This document shows positions 19,158-27,413 of a stretch of DNA of 64,000 bases, piece after piece. The notes under the pieces were generated by a model, which searched no databases, had not been told where the DNA came from, and saw nothing but the letters and a program-made list of their open reading frames with translations. The position numbers and the translations under genes are program-made. Location: assembly GCA_017540085.1 (NCBI GenBank), contig JAFYBQ010000030.1, positions 1 through 64,000 on the forward strand, written 5' to 3'. The DNA comes from Synergistaceae bacterium. Its GTDB lineage: Bacteria > Synergistota > Synergistia > Synergistales > Aminobacteriaceae. Position 1 is the stretch's first letter, and each line of letters begins with the position of its first letter.

Positions 19158-19838
19158 GTGAGGAAAATTATTTTTGCACCTTCCCTGCTCGGAGCTGACC
19201 CCCTGAATATCGCCCATGATATTAACCGTCTCGGCGGTAATTTCGACTGGCTTCACCTCGACATAATGGACGGTCATTTTGTGCGTAATCTCTCGTTCGG
19301 CCCGGAGTTTTCGCGGGCTTTGCGAAAAAAATTCCCGGACGCTTTCATTGACGCTCATTTGATGACGGACAATCTTCAGACAGTCCTGCCGCTGTTCACG
19401 GACTCGGCCTCATTAATCACCGTTCACGCCGAGACAGAGCCGCATTTGCTTCACGCTACACTTTCAGCCATAAAGAGCGCGGGAATAAAGGCGGGCGTAT
19501 CATTATGCCCCCCGACTCCTGTCTCAATGATTGAGAATGTATTGGAGCTTGCTGATCTTGTGCTTGTGATGTCGGTTACGCCCGGTTTCGGAGGACAGAA
19601 ATTCATAGAGTCGTCGCTTGAGAAAGTCAGGGAGCTTGCCAGCGTCAGAGAAGCAGGGAAATATAATTACCTGATTGAAATTGACGGCGGAATAAACGAG
19701 AATACTATAACACGTGCGGTAAAAGCAGGCTGTGATGTTCTTGTCATGGGCAGCGCGGTTTTCAGGAATGATAATCCGGGCAAATGGCTTTCGGAAATGC
19801 GCGGAAAAATTAAGGAGGCACTGAAGGATTTTGACTGA
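19158..19838 (+). CDS. rpe: ribulose-phosphate 3-epimerase
   Basis: A 226-residue TIM-barrel enzyme interconverting ribulose-5-phosphate and xylulose-5-phosphate in the pentose phosphate pathway. Motifs include FAPSLLGADP, WLHLDIMDGHFVRNLSFGP (metal-binding His/Asp), IDAHLMT, VMSVTPGFGGQKF and IEIDGGIN. The frame is open from 19098, but GTG 19158, just after the PASTA stop, gives the family N-terminus (MRKIIFAPS). The rpe stop overlaps the next gene's TTG start region by 8 nt. Confidence 0.96.
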   Translation: MRKIIFAPSLLGADPLNIAHDINRLGGNFDWLHLDIMDGHFVRNLSFGPEFSRALRKKFPDAFIDAHLMTDNLQTVLPLFTDSASLITVHAETEPHLLHATLSAIKSAGIKAGVSLCPPTPVSMIENVLELADLVLVMSVTPGFGGQKFIESSLEKVRELASVREAGKYNYLIEIDGGINENTITRAVKAGCDVLVMGSAVFRNDNPGKWLSEMRGKIKEALKDFD

Positions 19839-20742
19839 GCAGAATGAAGCCCTCGTAGAGCTTGGGCGGATGATAACGGAACGGCGCGAAAGTTTAGGGA
19901 TGACTCTTGAGACAGTTTTCGACAGGACAAAGATACGCCCCGAATATTTGCGCGGGATTGAGGCGGGAGACTACCGAAATTTCCCGGAGGTAGTATACAT
20001 AAAAGGCTTTGTGCGGACGTACCTGAAATTAATCGGCGCGGAAGATTTGCAGGAAGATTTCATGTCTCAGCTTGACAGGTCATTGAACCCTCAGCAGAGT
20101 ATGCAGATGCACAGCCGGAAGAAGCAGCCCGACCCTAAGCAGAAGCCCAAGAACATGAACAGCATACTCGGCAACGGCTCAAACATGCCGCAGGGATTCA
20201 AGCCCACGAGTCATTTCTGGCTGTTCCTCGTTCTGTTGCTGGCTCTTGCCGGGACTGGCGCATACGTCTGGTACGCGGTGAGCTACGGCGGGTTAGACCT
20301 GCGGAATCTAAAGCTCTTCAGTTTTTCGGGCGGGAACACGGCGGTTACACCTGCGGGGACTCTCTCGGCTGACTTAGGCTTGCCCGACACAAATGTCCCT
20401 GTTCCTGTTGCGGTCTCAATCGATGAGCCTGTGTCAGAAGAGCCGGAGCCGGAGCCGGAAATTTCACCCTATCTTGAGATTCACGCGGTCAATGATGTGT
20501 GGCTCAGTGTGTCATTCGGGGGAGGCCAGCCCGTTTTCAGGCGGACACTAAGACGCGGGGAGGTCATGCGCTGGGACTTGAACGAGCAGGCGCGAGTCGT
20601 AGTAGGCCGTCCCACAGCCGCGCAGGTAATCCTCAACGGCAAAGATCTTGGCATCGCTAACCCAACGGCGAGACGCTCAGAAACATACCTGTACAACCCT
20701 GACGGAACTTACAGCACAGTACAGAGACGCAGCAGAAACTAG
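19831..20742 (+). CDS. RodZ-like helix-turn-helix membrane protein
   Basis: A 303-residue protein: a cytoplasmic HTH_25 domain at about 8-80 (LGMTLETVFDRTKIRPEYLRGIEAGDY), a Pro/Lys/Gln linker, one membrane helix at about 130-150 (FWLFLVLLLALAGTGAYVW), an acidic Glu-Pro spacer, and a C-terminal DUF4115-type beta domain near 210-290. This is the layout of RodZ, which links MreB to the wall-elongation machinery. TTG 19831 overlaps rpe by 8 nt. The run of GAGCCG triplets at 20440-20460 encodes the EPEPE spacer and is not a separate feature. Confidence 0.85.
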   Translation: MTEQNEALVELGRMITERRESLGMTLETVFDRTKIRPEYLRGIEAGDYRNFPEVVYIKGFVRTYLKLIGAEDLQEDFMSQLDRSLNPQQSMQMHSRKKQPDPKQKPKNMNSILGNGSNMPQGFKPTSHFWLFLVLLLALAGTGAYVWYAVSYGGLDLRNLKLFSFSGGNTAVTPAGTLSADLGLPDTNVPVPVAVSIDEPVSEEPEPEPEISPYLEIHAVNDVWLSVSFGGGQPVFRRTLRRGEVMRWDLNEQARVVVGRPTAAQVILNGKDLGIANPTARRSETYLYNPDGTYSTVQRRSRN

Positions 20743-20752
20743 CAAAATTCGC

Positions 20753-20786
20753 GGGACAGGGGGCGGATTTGTTCCTTGTCCCTTTT
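20753..20786 (+). terminator. terminator after the rsmB-rodZ run
   Basis: GGGACA (20753-20758) pairs with TGTCCC (20777-20782), with possible extra GGG/TCC pairs inside, and is followed by TTTT. It separates the RodZ-like gene from lepB. Confidence 0.65.
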
Positions 20787-20887
20787 CGCTTGTTACCTTC
20801 CCCGAAAATTCTTGCGCGATAAACTTTCAGGCGTTATCATTTACCATTGAAAATTTTACACTACAATCAATAGAGGAGTTTTGCACA

Positions 20888-21433
20888 ATGGCAGCAGAGG
20901 CAGTAAAGCCCTGGTGGCGCGAGGCAGTCGAGACTATAGTCTGGGCGTTTGTCCTTGCGATGATTATACGTACGTTCATTATTCAGGCGTTCTGGATTCC
21001 AAGCGGCTCAATGATTCCCACTCTCGAAATCAACGACCGCGTTTTAGTCGCCAAATTTTGGAATCTCTTTTTCCCTCCGTCAAGAGGCTCTCTCTACGTA
21101 TTCCGCTATCCTGTTGACCCAAGCCGGGACTTTGTGAAAAGAGTCATAGCCATCCCCGGCGACACCGTTGACATCAAAAACGGAGTCGTATACATCAACG
21201 GCAATCCTACAGAAGAAGCCTACGTAAAGAATCATGACCGCTACACGCTTAGGCAGAGCAGCATATTTCCGCAGGTGCCGTTCACAGTCCCGGAAGGAAA
21301 ATATTTCATGCTCGGCGACAACCGCGGAAACTCTCAGGACAGCCGCTTCTGGGGATTCGCTGACATCAGCGACATGCGGGGACCTGTGTTTTTCCGTTAC
21401 TGGCCGCTTAACCGAATCGGTATCCCGAAATAG
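20888..21433 (+). CDS. lepB: signal peptidase I
   Basis: A 181-residue membrane protease (S26) that removes Sec signal peptides on the outer face of the inner membrane. One membrane helix covers about 15-36. The catalytic Ser41 is in PSGSMIPTL and the general base Lys84 in FVKRVIAIPGD; box E GDNRGNSQDSR is near the C-terminus. The open frame reaches back to 20648, but GAGGAG 8-9 nt before ATG 20888 and the family N-terminus settle the start. A possible promoter lies at 20840-20867 (TTTACC, 16 nt, TACAAT). The rbgA gene follows after 4 nt. Confidence 0.95.
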   Translation: MAAEAVKPWWREAVETIVWAFVLAMIIRTFIIQAFWIPSGSMIPTLEINDRVLVAKFWNLFFPPSRGSLYVFRYPVDPSRDFVKRVIAIPGDTVDIKNGVVYINGNPTEEAYVKNHDRYTLRQSSIFPQVPFTVPEGKYFMLGDNRGNSQDSRFWGFADISDMRGPVFFRYWPLNRIGIPK

Positions 21434-21437
21434 CGAC

Positions 21438-22277
21438 ATGCCCCGCACAGTTTGGTACCCCGGCCACATGGCCAAAGGAACGCGCAGACTATTCGAGCTT
21501 GCCGGGCGGCTTGATGTCATCGTTGAAGTGAGAGACTCCCGCGCTCCCGCGTCAACGTCTTCCCCTCTCATGAAGAGACTCGCGAAAATGAAGCCGATTA
21601 TCCGCGTTTTTTCCCGCAAAGATTTGGCTGACCCGGAGAAATTAGCACTGTGGCTTGACGCGGTGAAGTTCTCATACCCTGCTGACCTGCGAAAACGCGA
21701 GGGGCTGACTCAGATTCGCCGGGCGATAATGAGATTCAAGCCCTCTCACAGGGAAGCGCGTATAGCCGTTGCGGGCATTCCGAACGTGGGAAAGTCTCTG
21801 CTCCTGAACATTCTTGCGGGGAAATCATCGGCAAAAGTCGCGAACGTTCCGGGCGTAACAAAGTCCGTGAGCTGGTACAAGAGCGGGGATATTCTGATTG
21901 TCGACAGCCCCGGGATATTAGACCCTCACGCCGAGCCGGGAGCGCACATGATGCTGTCGTGGCTTGGGTGCGCGAAGGCCGAAATTGTCGGAGGCTGGGA
22001 GAACGCCGCAATATCGCTGATAAAATTTCTGACACATAACGGAATGGCCGGGATGATTCCTGCTGACGCTGACGAAATTCCCGCGCTTACCCTCGAAAAC
22101 ATCGGGCGGAAATTCGGCTGTCTCATTACAGGCGGGCGCGTGAACATGGAGCTTGCCGGGCAGAAACTCATAGAGGCGTTCAGCTCCGGGAGATTAGGCC
22201 GCGTATGCCTCGAAATTCCGGGCGGTGAAAGGGCGGTTGACTTCAGCAGGGATGAGGCAGCTAACATTGTTTCCTGA
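21438..22277 (+). CDS. rbgA: ribosome biogenesis GTPase RbgA/YlqF
   Basis: A 279-residue circularly permuted GTPase that acts late in 50S subunit assembly. The N-terminal signature WYPGHMAKGTRR and the VIVEVRDSRAPAS segment are typical. G1 (GIPNVGKS) lies at about 115-122 and G3 (DSPG) near 160, after the position of G4, as expected for the permuted order. G4, normally NKxD, reads SRKD here (VFSRKDLADP), an unusual substitution for guanine recognition. ATG 21438 follows lepB by 4 nt. The order rbgA-rnhB-fliK-like-flhB-like is also seen in Bacillus. Confidence 0.93.
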   Translation: MPRTVWYPGHMAKGTRRLFELAGRLDVIVEVRDSRAPASTSSPLMKRLAKMKPIIRVFSRKDLADPEKLALWLDAVKFSYPADLRKREGLTQIRRAIMRFKPSHREARIAVAGIPNVGKSLLLNILAGKSSAKVANVPGVTKSVSWYKSGDILIVDSPGILDPHAEPGAHMMLSWLGCAKAEIVGGWENAAISLIKFLTHNGMAGMIPADADEIPALTLENIGRKFGCLITGGRVNMELAGQKLIEAFSSGRLGRVCLEIPGGERAVDFSRDEAANIVS

Positions 22278-22947
22278 CGACATAATTCCCCCTATGCGCT
22301 GTGATCATGACGAGGCTATGTATCATCTTGGGCGGCTGAAGGAGCGCGGAGTCATAATCGGAACAGACGAGGCCGGGCGGGGAGCATTGGCCGGGCCAGT
22401 CGCGGCGGCGGCGGTATATCTCACTCAGGAGCAGGAAGACTCACTAATGGCAATGGGACTCCGGGACTCCAAGCGAATATCTCACAATGTCAGGGAGAGA
22501 CTTTTCGCGGCCATGAATGATTTGGGCGTGATATGGCGCGTGAGGATGGGCGACAATTTGAGGGTTGACCGGGACAACGTGCTTAACGCGGCACTGTGGG
22601 CAATGGGTGAGTCAGTCTCAGCAGTCGCAAAAAGAACAGGCCGGGCGGATTATGTCATTGTTGACGGAAACGAGCGAATCCCGGACATCAATATTCCTCA
22701 GTGGGTATTGATTCGCGGGGATGACCTGATTCCGTGCGTGTCGGCGGCTTCCGTTGTCGCAAAAGTAATCCGGGACAGGTACATGGTGATAATGTCAGCG
22801 AGGTACCCCGGCTACGGCCTCAAACAGAACAAGGGCTATCCTACGCGCTATCATATGGAGTCGGTTATGCGCTTGGGACTGAGCGAGATACACCGGGTAA
22901 CATTCTGCCGTAAAATTTTTATGCGTCGTGAAAGGGGGAAATATTAA
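22252..22947 (+). CDS. rnhB: ribonuclease HII
   Basis: A 231-residue endonuclease that cuts the RNA strand of RNA-DNA hybrids and removes misincorporated ribonucleotides. The active-site motif GTDEAGRGALAGP (Asp and Glu), then RDSKRIS, and IVDGNERIP with later Asp residues support the call. ATG 22252 (MRQLTLFPDD) overlaps rbgA by 26 nt; the frame is open back to 22225 and ATG 22294 is another option. The stop codon shares a base with the ATG of the next gene (TAATG). Confidence 0.93.
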   Translation: MRQLTLFPDDIIPPMRCDHDEAMYHLGRLKERGVIIGTDEAGRGALAGPVAAAAVYLTQEQEDSLMAMGLRDSKRISHNVRERLFAAMNDLGVIWRVRMGDNLRVDRDNVLNAALWAMGESVSAVAKRTGRADYVIVDGNERIPDINIPQWVLIRGDDLIPCVSAASVVAKVIRDRYMVIMSARYPGYGLKQNKGYPTRYHMESVMRLGLSEIHRVTFCRKIFMRRERGKY

Positions 22948-24053
22948 TGCCGTCAATAAACGTAAATGTAGACAGCGGATACAGCCAGAGCCAGACGAAC
23001 ATCAGCACGAACACAGGCCAGGGGCGAATCTCGACACAGCCGCAGATTCAGACACCTTCACAGATTGCGGCGCGTCTTGCGGGAGTCAGGCCGGGGCAGA
23101 TTGTTGAAGGAAGTGTGCTGGGACAGAATCAGGACGGCACATATTTAGTGCGCGTTGACGTGAACGGAGTCCCGCAGGAGTTACGCGCAAGGGCTACAGT
23201 GTCATTGATACCTGGTGAACATTTCCGGGCATTGTGGGACGCTTCCGGGGCTGACGGTGTGCCGGTTCTGAGGTTGTCGCAGGGTGAACTGTCGTTCCTG
23301 ACTCAGATTCCCGCGAAAGACAGGGAGCTTGCTACGGCGTTATTGTCGCGGGGGTTGCCCCTAAGCAGCGAGGTATTGACGGCGATAAAGGACGCATGGC
23401 GGAAGGCGGGCGGTACGGAAAATCTTTCGTCATTCATTGAGCTTTGGGCGCGTGATGTCCCTATGACGCTTGAGAATGCCTCACTGTTATCACAATATGC
23501 GGCCATGAATGGAGCAGAGGCCACAGAAATGTGGAACAGGATACGCCGCGAGCTTAAAGAACGCACAAAGGAAGGCGGAGACCCCGTGAAGGCTCTGAAG
23601 TCAATGAAAGAAGGAAATGATGACGTTGCGAAATTCCTTCAGGCACAATCCCTCCTAATGAAATCCCCCCGCAATGACGTGAACCCGGCGCTTTTGGCGG
23701 CACCTTTCTGGCCGTTGATGGACAGCACACAGCAGAATATGACGGCGAAAATTTATGTCGGGCGGGCTGTTTCTGACGAGGCGCAAAAATATTGGCAGGT
23801 AGGATTCGGGATTACAGGGTCAGCGTTGGGCGAGGTCGGCGGATTAGTCGAAAGCGACGGAAAAAGCTGTAACCTAACACTCAGCGCGGAAAAGGCTTCA
23901 ACGTGCAGGCTAATCGAGAAACGCAGAAGAGAATTACGGCGCGAGCTTCAGGGCGTAGGGATCCCAGTAACATTTATCGGAGTCGCACAGAAGACACAGG
24001 AAACGGCGCGGGATGTACTTTCAGCCGGGCGCGGTCTTGACATAACGGTGTGA
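22947..24053 (+). CDS. FliK-like protein (YlqG-type)
   Basis: A 368-residue protein with a Gln/Ser/Thr-rich N-terminus, a small beta domain (about 45-115, RPGQIVEGSVLGQNQDGTYLV) resembling the N-terminal part of FliK-like proteins, an alpha-helical middle, and a C-terminal region (about 255-365) ending with GIPVTFIGVAQK. The call leans on position: it sits between rnhB and an FlhB-like gene, as the FliK-family gene does in many Firmicutes. FliK measures hook length and talks to FlhB. GGGGGAAA precedes the ATG. A precise role is not proven. Confidence 0.6.
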   Translation: MPSINVNVDSGYSQSQTNISTNTGQGRISTQPQIQTPSQIAARLAGVRPGQIVEGSVLGQNQDGTYLVRVDVNGVPQELRARATVSLIPGEHFRALWDASGADGVPVLRLSQGELSFLTQIPAKDRELATALLSRGLPLSSEVLTAIKDAWRKAGGTENLSSFIELWARDVPMTLENASLLSQYAAMNGAEATEMWNRIRRELKERTKEGGDPVKALKSMKEGNDDVAKFLQAQSLLMKSPRNDVNPALLAAPFWPLMDSTQQNMTAKIYVGRAVSDEAQKYWQVGFGITGSALGEVGGLVESDGKSCNLTLSAEKASTCRLIEKRRRELRRELQGVGIPVTFIGVAQKTQETARDVLSAGRGLDITV

Positions 24054-24056
24054 GAA

Positions 24057-24347
24057 ATGGCAGACGGAAAACCCGACAAGGCAGTAGCAATAAAGTACGA
24101 CAACAAATCAATGGCGGCTCCTGAAGTCGTAGCAAAGGGAGAAGGATTTATCGCCCGCAAAATCGTGGAAAAGGCTGTTGAAGCTGACGTGCCTATAGTG
24201 GAGGATGCCGCGTTAGTCTCGGCGTTAATATCGCTGGAACTGGGAGAGGAAATCCCCTCGGAGCTGTACGAGGTTGTAGCGCGTGTATTGGCGTGGGTCT
24301 ACAAGCTAGACAAGGAAGCCTCATCCGCCCCGCCCCGTATGAGATGA
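24057..24347 (+). CDS. FlhB C-terminal-domain-like protein (YlqH-type)
   Basis: A 96-residue protein matching the cytoplasmic switch domain of FlhB/EscU export proteins: AVAIKYDNKSMAAPEVVAKGEG, then VEADVPIVEDAALVSAL. It lacks the membrane part, and the NPTH autocleavage motif that normally precedes this segment is absent, so it cannot act as a full export switch. Free-standing copies beside rbgA-rnhB are common in Gram-positive genomes. It overlaps yraN by 4 nt. Confidence 0.85.
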   Translation: MADGKPDKAVAIKYDNKSMAAPEVVAKGEGFIARKIVEKAVEADVPIVEDAALVSALISLELGEEIPSELYEVVARVLAWVYKLDKEASSAPPRMR

Positions 24348-24727
24348 GCGAGTCGCAAAAGTTAGGGCGTTACGCTGAGGACTTAGCCGCGAAATATTTG
24401 GTGTCGTTAGGGTGGAAGATTCTTGCGCGAAATGTCAGGAACAAATACGGCGAGTTAGACATAATTTCAGCAGACCCGAAAGACAAAGAGCTAGTAATTG
24501 TAGAAGTACGCTGCCGGACAAAGAATAACATTCAGGACGCAATAGACTCCGTTGACCGCAGAAAACTCCGCGCCCTTCTCAGAGCGTCAAATGAGTATGT
24601 CGGCGCAATCGGCTACAATGGCTTCTGGCGTATTGACCTTATCGCGGTAACGATTGACACACGCGGGACTCTTGATGACTGGACTCTTGAACACCTCCGG
24701 GACATTACAGCGGGGCTTTACGTTTGA
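24344..24727 (+). CDS. yraN: YraN/UPF0102 family nuclease-fold protein
   Basis: A 127-residue protein with a PD-(D/E)xK-like fold. Signatures are GRYAEDLAAKYLVSLGWKIL, NKYGELDIIS (Glu, Asp) and LVIVEVRCRT (ExK-like position has ExR). The function is unproven; the family is usually listed as a putative Holliday-junction-resolvase-related endonuclease. The frame is open upstream to 24293, but ATG 24344, overlapping the previous stop, gives the family start. Its stop codon lies within the -35 box of the cstA promoter. Confidence 0.9.
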   Translation: MSESQKLGRYAEDLAAKYLVSLGWKILARNVRNKYGELDIISADPKDKELVIVEVRCRTKNNIQDAIDSVDRRKLRALLRASNEYVGAIGYNGFWRIDLIAVTIDTRGTLDDWTLEHLRDITAGLYV

Positions 24728-24752
24728 CAGAAAATTTTGACAGTGCTATATT
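24724..24752 (+). promoter_or_regulatory. consensus sigma-70 promoter of cstA
   Basis: TTGACA at 24724-24729 is followed after exactly 17 nt by TATATT at 24747-24752. The -35 box overlaps the last codon and stop of yraN. The predicted start near 24759 leaves a 5' leader of about 35 nt ahead of the cstA ATG at 24795. Confidence 0.85.
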
Positions 24753-24794
24753 CCGTAAAATTTTTTCCTAAACGAAAGAAGGAATATATACCTT

Positions 24795-26477
24795 ATGAAC
24801 GGATTGACTCTCGTAGGTATAGCGATAGTTGTGCTTGGGCTTGCGTATCTTCTCTACGGCCGCTGGCTCGTCAAAACATGGGGCATTGACCCTTCAGCCA
24901 AGACTCCCGCATACCGCTTTGAGGACGGGCAAGACTACGTACCCGCTTCACGCTTCACGGTATTTTCGCACCAGTTCAACAGCATAGCCGGGGCAGGCCC
25001 GGTAACAGGCCCGATTATCGCTGCGATGTTCGGATGGCTTCCGGCGTTCCTGTGGCTACTTGTCGGCGGAATATTTTTCGGGGCGGTTCAGGATTTCACT
25101 GCTCTTTATGCTTCCGTCAAGAATGAGGGCAAGTCAATGGGACTCATAATCGAGCGTTATATCGGCAAGACGGGACGCAAATTATTTCTCATGTTCTGCT
25201 GGCTGTTTACCCTGCTGGTAATTGCGGCGTTCGCTGACATTCTCGCGGGTACGTTCAACGGGTTCACTAAGGACGGCGGGCAGAATGTTCCGGGAGCGTC
25301 GGCGGCTTCAATCTCGGTGATATACATTTTCGCGGCGTTAGCGTTCGGAGTGTTCATGCGGTTCGTGAAGTCAGGCGAGATGACAAAATTCCTCGTGGGA
25401 GTCGTCCTTGTTGTCGGGATGCTGTGGGCGGGAATCGCTAACCCTATGTATTATAACGGCCATACGTGGCGGCTTGTCGTGTTCGCGTACTGCTTTGTAG
25501 CGTCAGTATTGCCCATGTGGCTCCTGAAACACCCTCGCGATTATCTCAGCATATTTCTTTTGCTGGGAATGATATTCGGCGGGGCAGTCGGAATAATCAT
25601 CGCCAACCCTGAAATACAGATGCCCATGTTCGCGGGGTGGACGGTGAAGAATCAGCCGCTTTTCCCGATACTGTTCATTACGATAGCCTGCGGGGCGGTC
25701 TCAGGATTCCACAGCCTTGTGTCATCAGGTACATCATCAAAATCAATCTCGAACGAGACGGATATGCTTCCTGTAGGCTACGGGGCTATGCTAGTTGAGA
25801 CTCTTCTCGGAGTTGTCGCGCTTGTGATTGCGTGTTCGGCCTCGAAAGACGGCGGACTACCTGCGGGGACTCCGTTTCAGATTTTCGGGAACGCTGTCGG
25901 GGGATTCTTTACGATGTTCGGGCTTCCGGCTCATATATCAGCCTGCGTGATTATGATGTGCGTTAGTGCGCTTGCCATGACGACAATAGACGCTGTTACG
26001 AGAATAAGCAGAATGTCATTGCAGGAATTATTATTGTCAGCAGAAGGCGAGAAACCCGGCGCACTCGTGAAGTTCGTAACAAATGACTATGTAGCAACCA
26101 TTATTTCACTGTTGCTTGCGTATGCTCTGTGCCTTGCGGGGTACGCCAGCATATGGCCGTTATTCGGCGCGGCGAATCAATTGCTGTCGGCTCTTGTGCT
26201 TACGTCTCTTGCGGTGTTCCTGCGGGTAACGGGGCGAAAAGGATGGATGCTGTACGTTCCCATGACGTTTATGTTTGTCGTAACAATGTCGGCGTTAATC
26301 ATAAGCGTGTACAACATTGTGCTGAAGCTCGGCGCGGGGAGTTTCGTTTTCATGGTTGACGGACTCCAGCTGATAATAGCGGTTGCGCTGATGACTCTTG
26401 CGGTGCTTGTAGTGTCTCACTGCTGGAAGGAATTATTTACGGCGAAAGTGAACAAGGACATAGCCGCGGCGCATTAA
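24795..26477 (+). CDS. cstA: CstA-family peptide/pyruvate transporter
   Basis: A 560-residue polytopic membrane protein with about 14-16 hydrophobic segments. Signatures of the carbon-starvation protein family are GIDPSAKTPAYRFEDGQDYV, GAGPVTGPIIAA and VQDFTALYASVK, with SGFHSLVSSGTSSKSI in the middle. It is shorter than E. coli CstA (about 700) and lacks the long C-terminal extension, like many Gram-positive forms. The family imports peptides or pyruvate, sensible for an amino-acid fermenter. It has its own strong promoter and a terminator. GAAAGAAGGAA precedes the ATG. Confidence 0.94.
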   Translation: MNGLTLVGIAIVVLGLAYLLYGRWLVKTWGIDPSAKTPAYRFEDGQDYVPASRFTVFSHQFNSIAGAGPVTGPIIAAMFGWLPAFLWLLVGGIFFGAVQDFTALYASVKNEGKSMGLIIERYIGKTGRKLFLMFCWLFTLLVIAAFADILAGTFNGFTKDGGQNVPGASAASISVIYIFAALAFGVFMRFVKSGEMTKFLVGVVLVVGMLWAGIANPMYYNGHTWRLVVFAYCFVASVLPMWLLKHPRDYLSIFLLLGMIFGGAVGIIIANPEIQMPMFAGWTVKNQPLFPILFITIACGAVSGFHSLVSSGTSSKSISNETDMLPVGYGAMLVETLLGVVALVIACSASKDGGLPAGTPFQIFGNAVGGFFTMFGLPAHISACVIMMCVSALAMTTIDAVTRISRMSLQELLLSAEGEKPGALVKFVTNDYVATIISLLLAYALCLAGYASIWPLFGAANQLLSALVLTSLAVFLRVTGRKGWMLYVPMTFMFVVTMSALIISVYNIVLKLGAGSFVFMVDGLQLIIAVALMTLAVLVVSHCWKELFTAKVNKDIAAAH

Positions 26478-26491
26478 GTTACAGAAATTAT

Positions 26492-26518
26492 GCCCTCTCT
26501 GAAAACGGGAGGGCTTTT
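26492..26518 (+). terminator. cstA terminator
   Basis: GCCCTC (26492-26497) pairs with GAGGGC (26509-26514), followed by TTTTG and a further T run. It ends 14-40 nt after the cstA stop. Confidence 0.85.
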
Positions 26519-26549
26519 GTTGTTTTTTGACGGAGGGGAAAATTTCAGC

Positions 26550-27413
26550 GTGAAGAGAATATTAATCACAGGCGAAAACAGCTACACAGGCCGGGCAATC
26601 ATTCAGCACCTTTCAGCATGGCCGCAGAAATATCACGTCTCAGCAATCAGCCTCCGGGGAGATTCGTGGAAGTCGGAAAATTTCGGGGCGTTCGACACCG
26701 TGATTCACACAGCAGGAATCGCCCACGACAGCACGAAATCAAGCGACAAGGAGGACTATTTCCGGGTCAACACGCAACTCACATTTGACACAGCGCGCAA
26801 GGCCATGAATGACGGCGCAAGGCAGTTTATCTTCATGAGTTCGTCAATTGTCTACGGAGCTTCCGCCCCTGTCGGCCATGAGAAAATCATAACGCGCTCG
26901 ACTCCCGTCAGCCCTGAGAGTTATTACGGTGAAAGCAAAGTACGCGCTGAAGATATGATTACATCGCTTGACGGGGAAAATTTCCGGGTATGTATATTGA
27001 GATGCCCTATGATTTACGGGAAGGGGTGCAGGGGGAATTACCCGGTATTGTCGAAAATTGCCCGGCGTATTCCGCTTTTCCCGAACGTCAAGAATACGCG
27101 CTCAATGCTTTACGTGAAGAATTTTGCGGAGTTCGTCCGGCTGATGACTGATGACTGTACGCACGGAGTCTTCTGGCCTCAGAACGGGGAATATACCTGC
27201 ACGGCTGAAATGGTGAGAATGATTGCGGAGTCTCACGGGAAAAATATCGCGCTGATTCGTGGCTTTGAGATTCCGCTGAAGATTGCCGCAAAATTTTCGG
27301 GACTCATCAATAAGGCGTTCGGGTCATTGGCCTATGATATGAGCCTGAGCGGTTACCGGGAAAATTACAGGCTGTATACTCTGCGCGAAAGTATCACCGA
27401 CACGGAGCTATGA
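26550..27413 (+). CDS. NAD-dependent sugar epimerase/dehydratase
   Basis: A 287-residue short-chain dehydrogenase of the extended type. The dinucleotide motif is RILITGENSYTGRA (Gly-rich, somewhat unusual GxxSYTG), with VIHTAGIAHD, MSSSIVYG, and the catalytic YYGESK (YxxxK). It resembles UDP-glucose 4-epimerase-like enzymes of polysaccharide synthesis; the exact sugar is unknown. GTG 26550 follows GGAGGGG by 9-10 nt; the frame opens earlier at 26490, inside the cstA terminator. It converges with the glycosyltransferase gene, their stops overlapping by 6 nt. Confidence 0.88.
   Translation: MKRILITGENSYTGRAIIQHLSAWPQKYHVSAISLRGDSWKSENFGAFDTVIHTAGIAHDSTKSSDKEDYFRVNTQLTFDTARKAMNDGARQFIFMSSSIVYGASAPVGHEKIITRSTPVSPESYYGESKVRAEDMITSLDGENFRVCILRCPMIYGKGCRGNYPVLSKIARRIPLFPNVKNTRSMLYVKNFAEFVRLMTDDCTHGVFWPQNGEYTCTAEMVRMIAESHGKNIALIRGFEIPLKIAAKFSGLINKAFGSLAYDMSLSGYRENYRLYTLRESITDTEL

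Noticed and set aside
20440-20460. GAGCCG repeat run
   Set aside because: It only encodes the Glu-Pro spacer of the RodZ-like protein.
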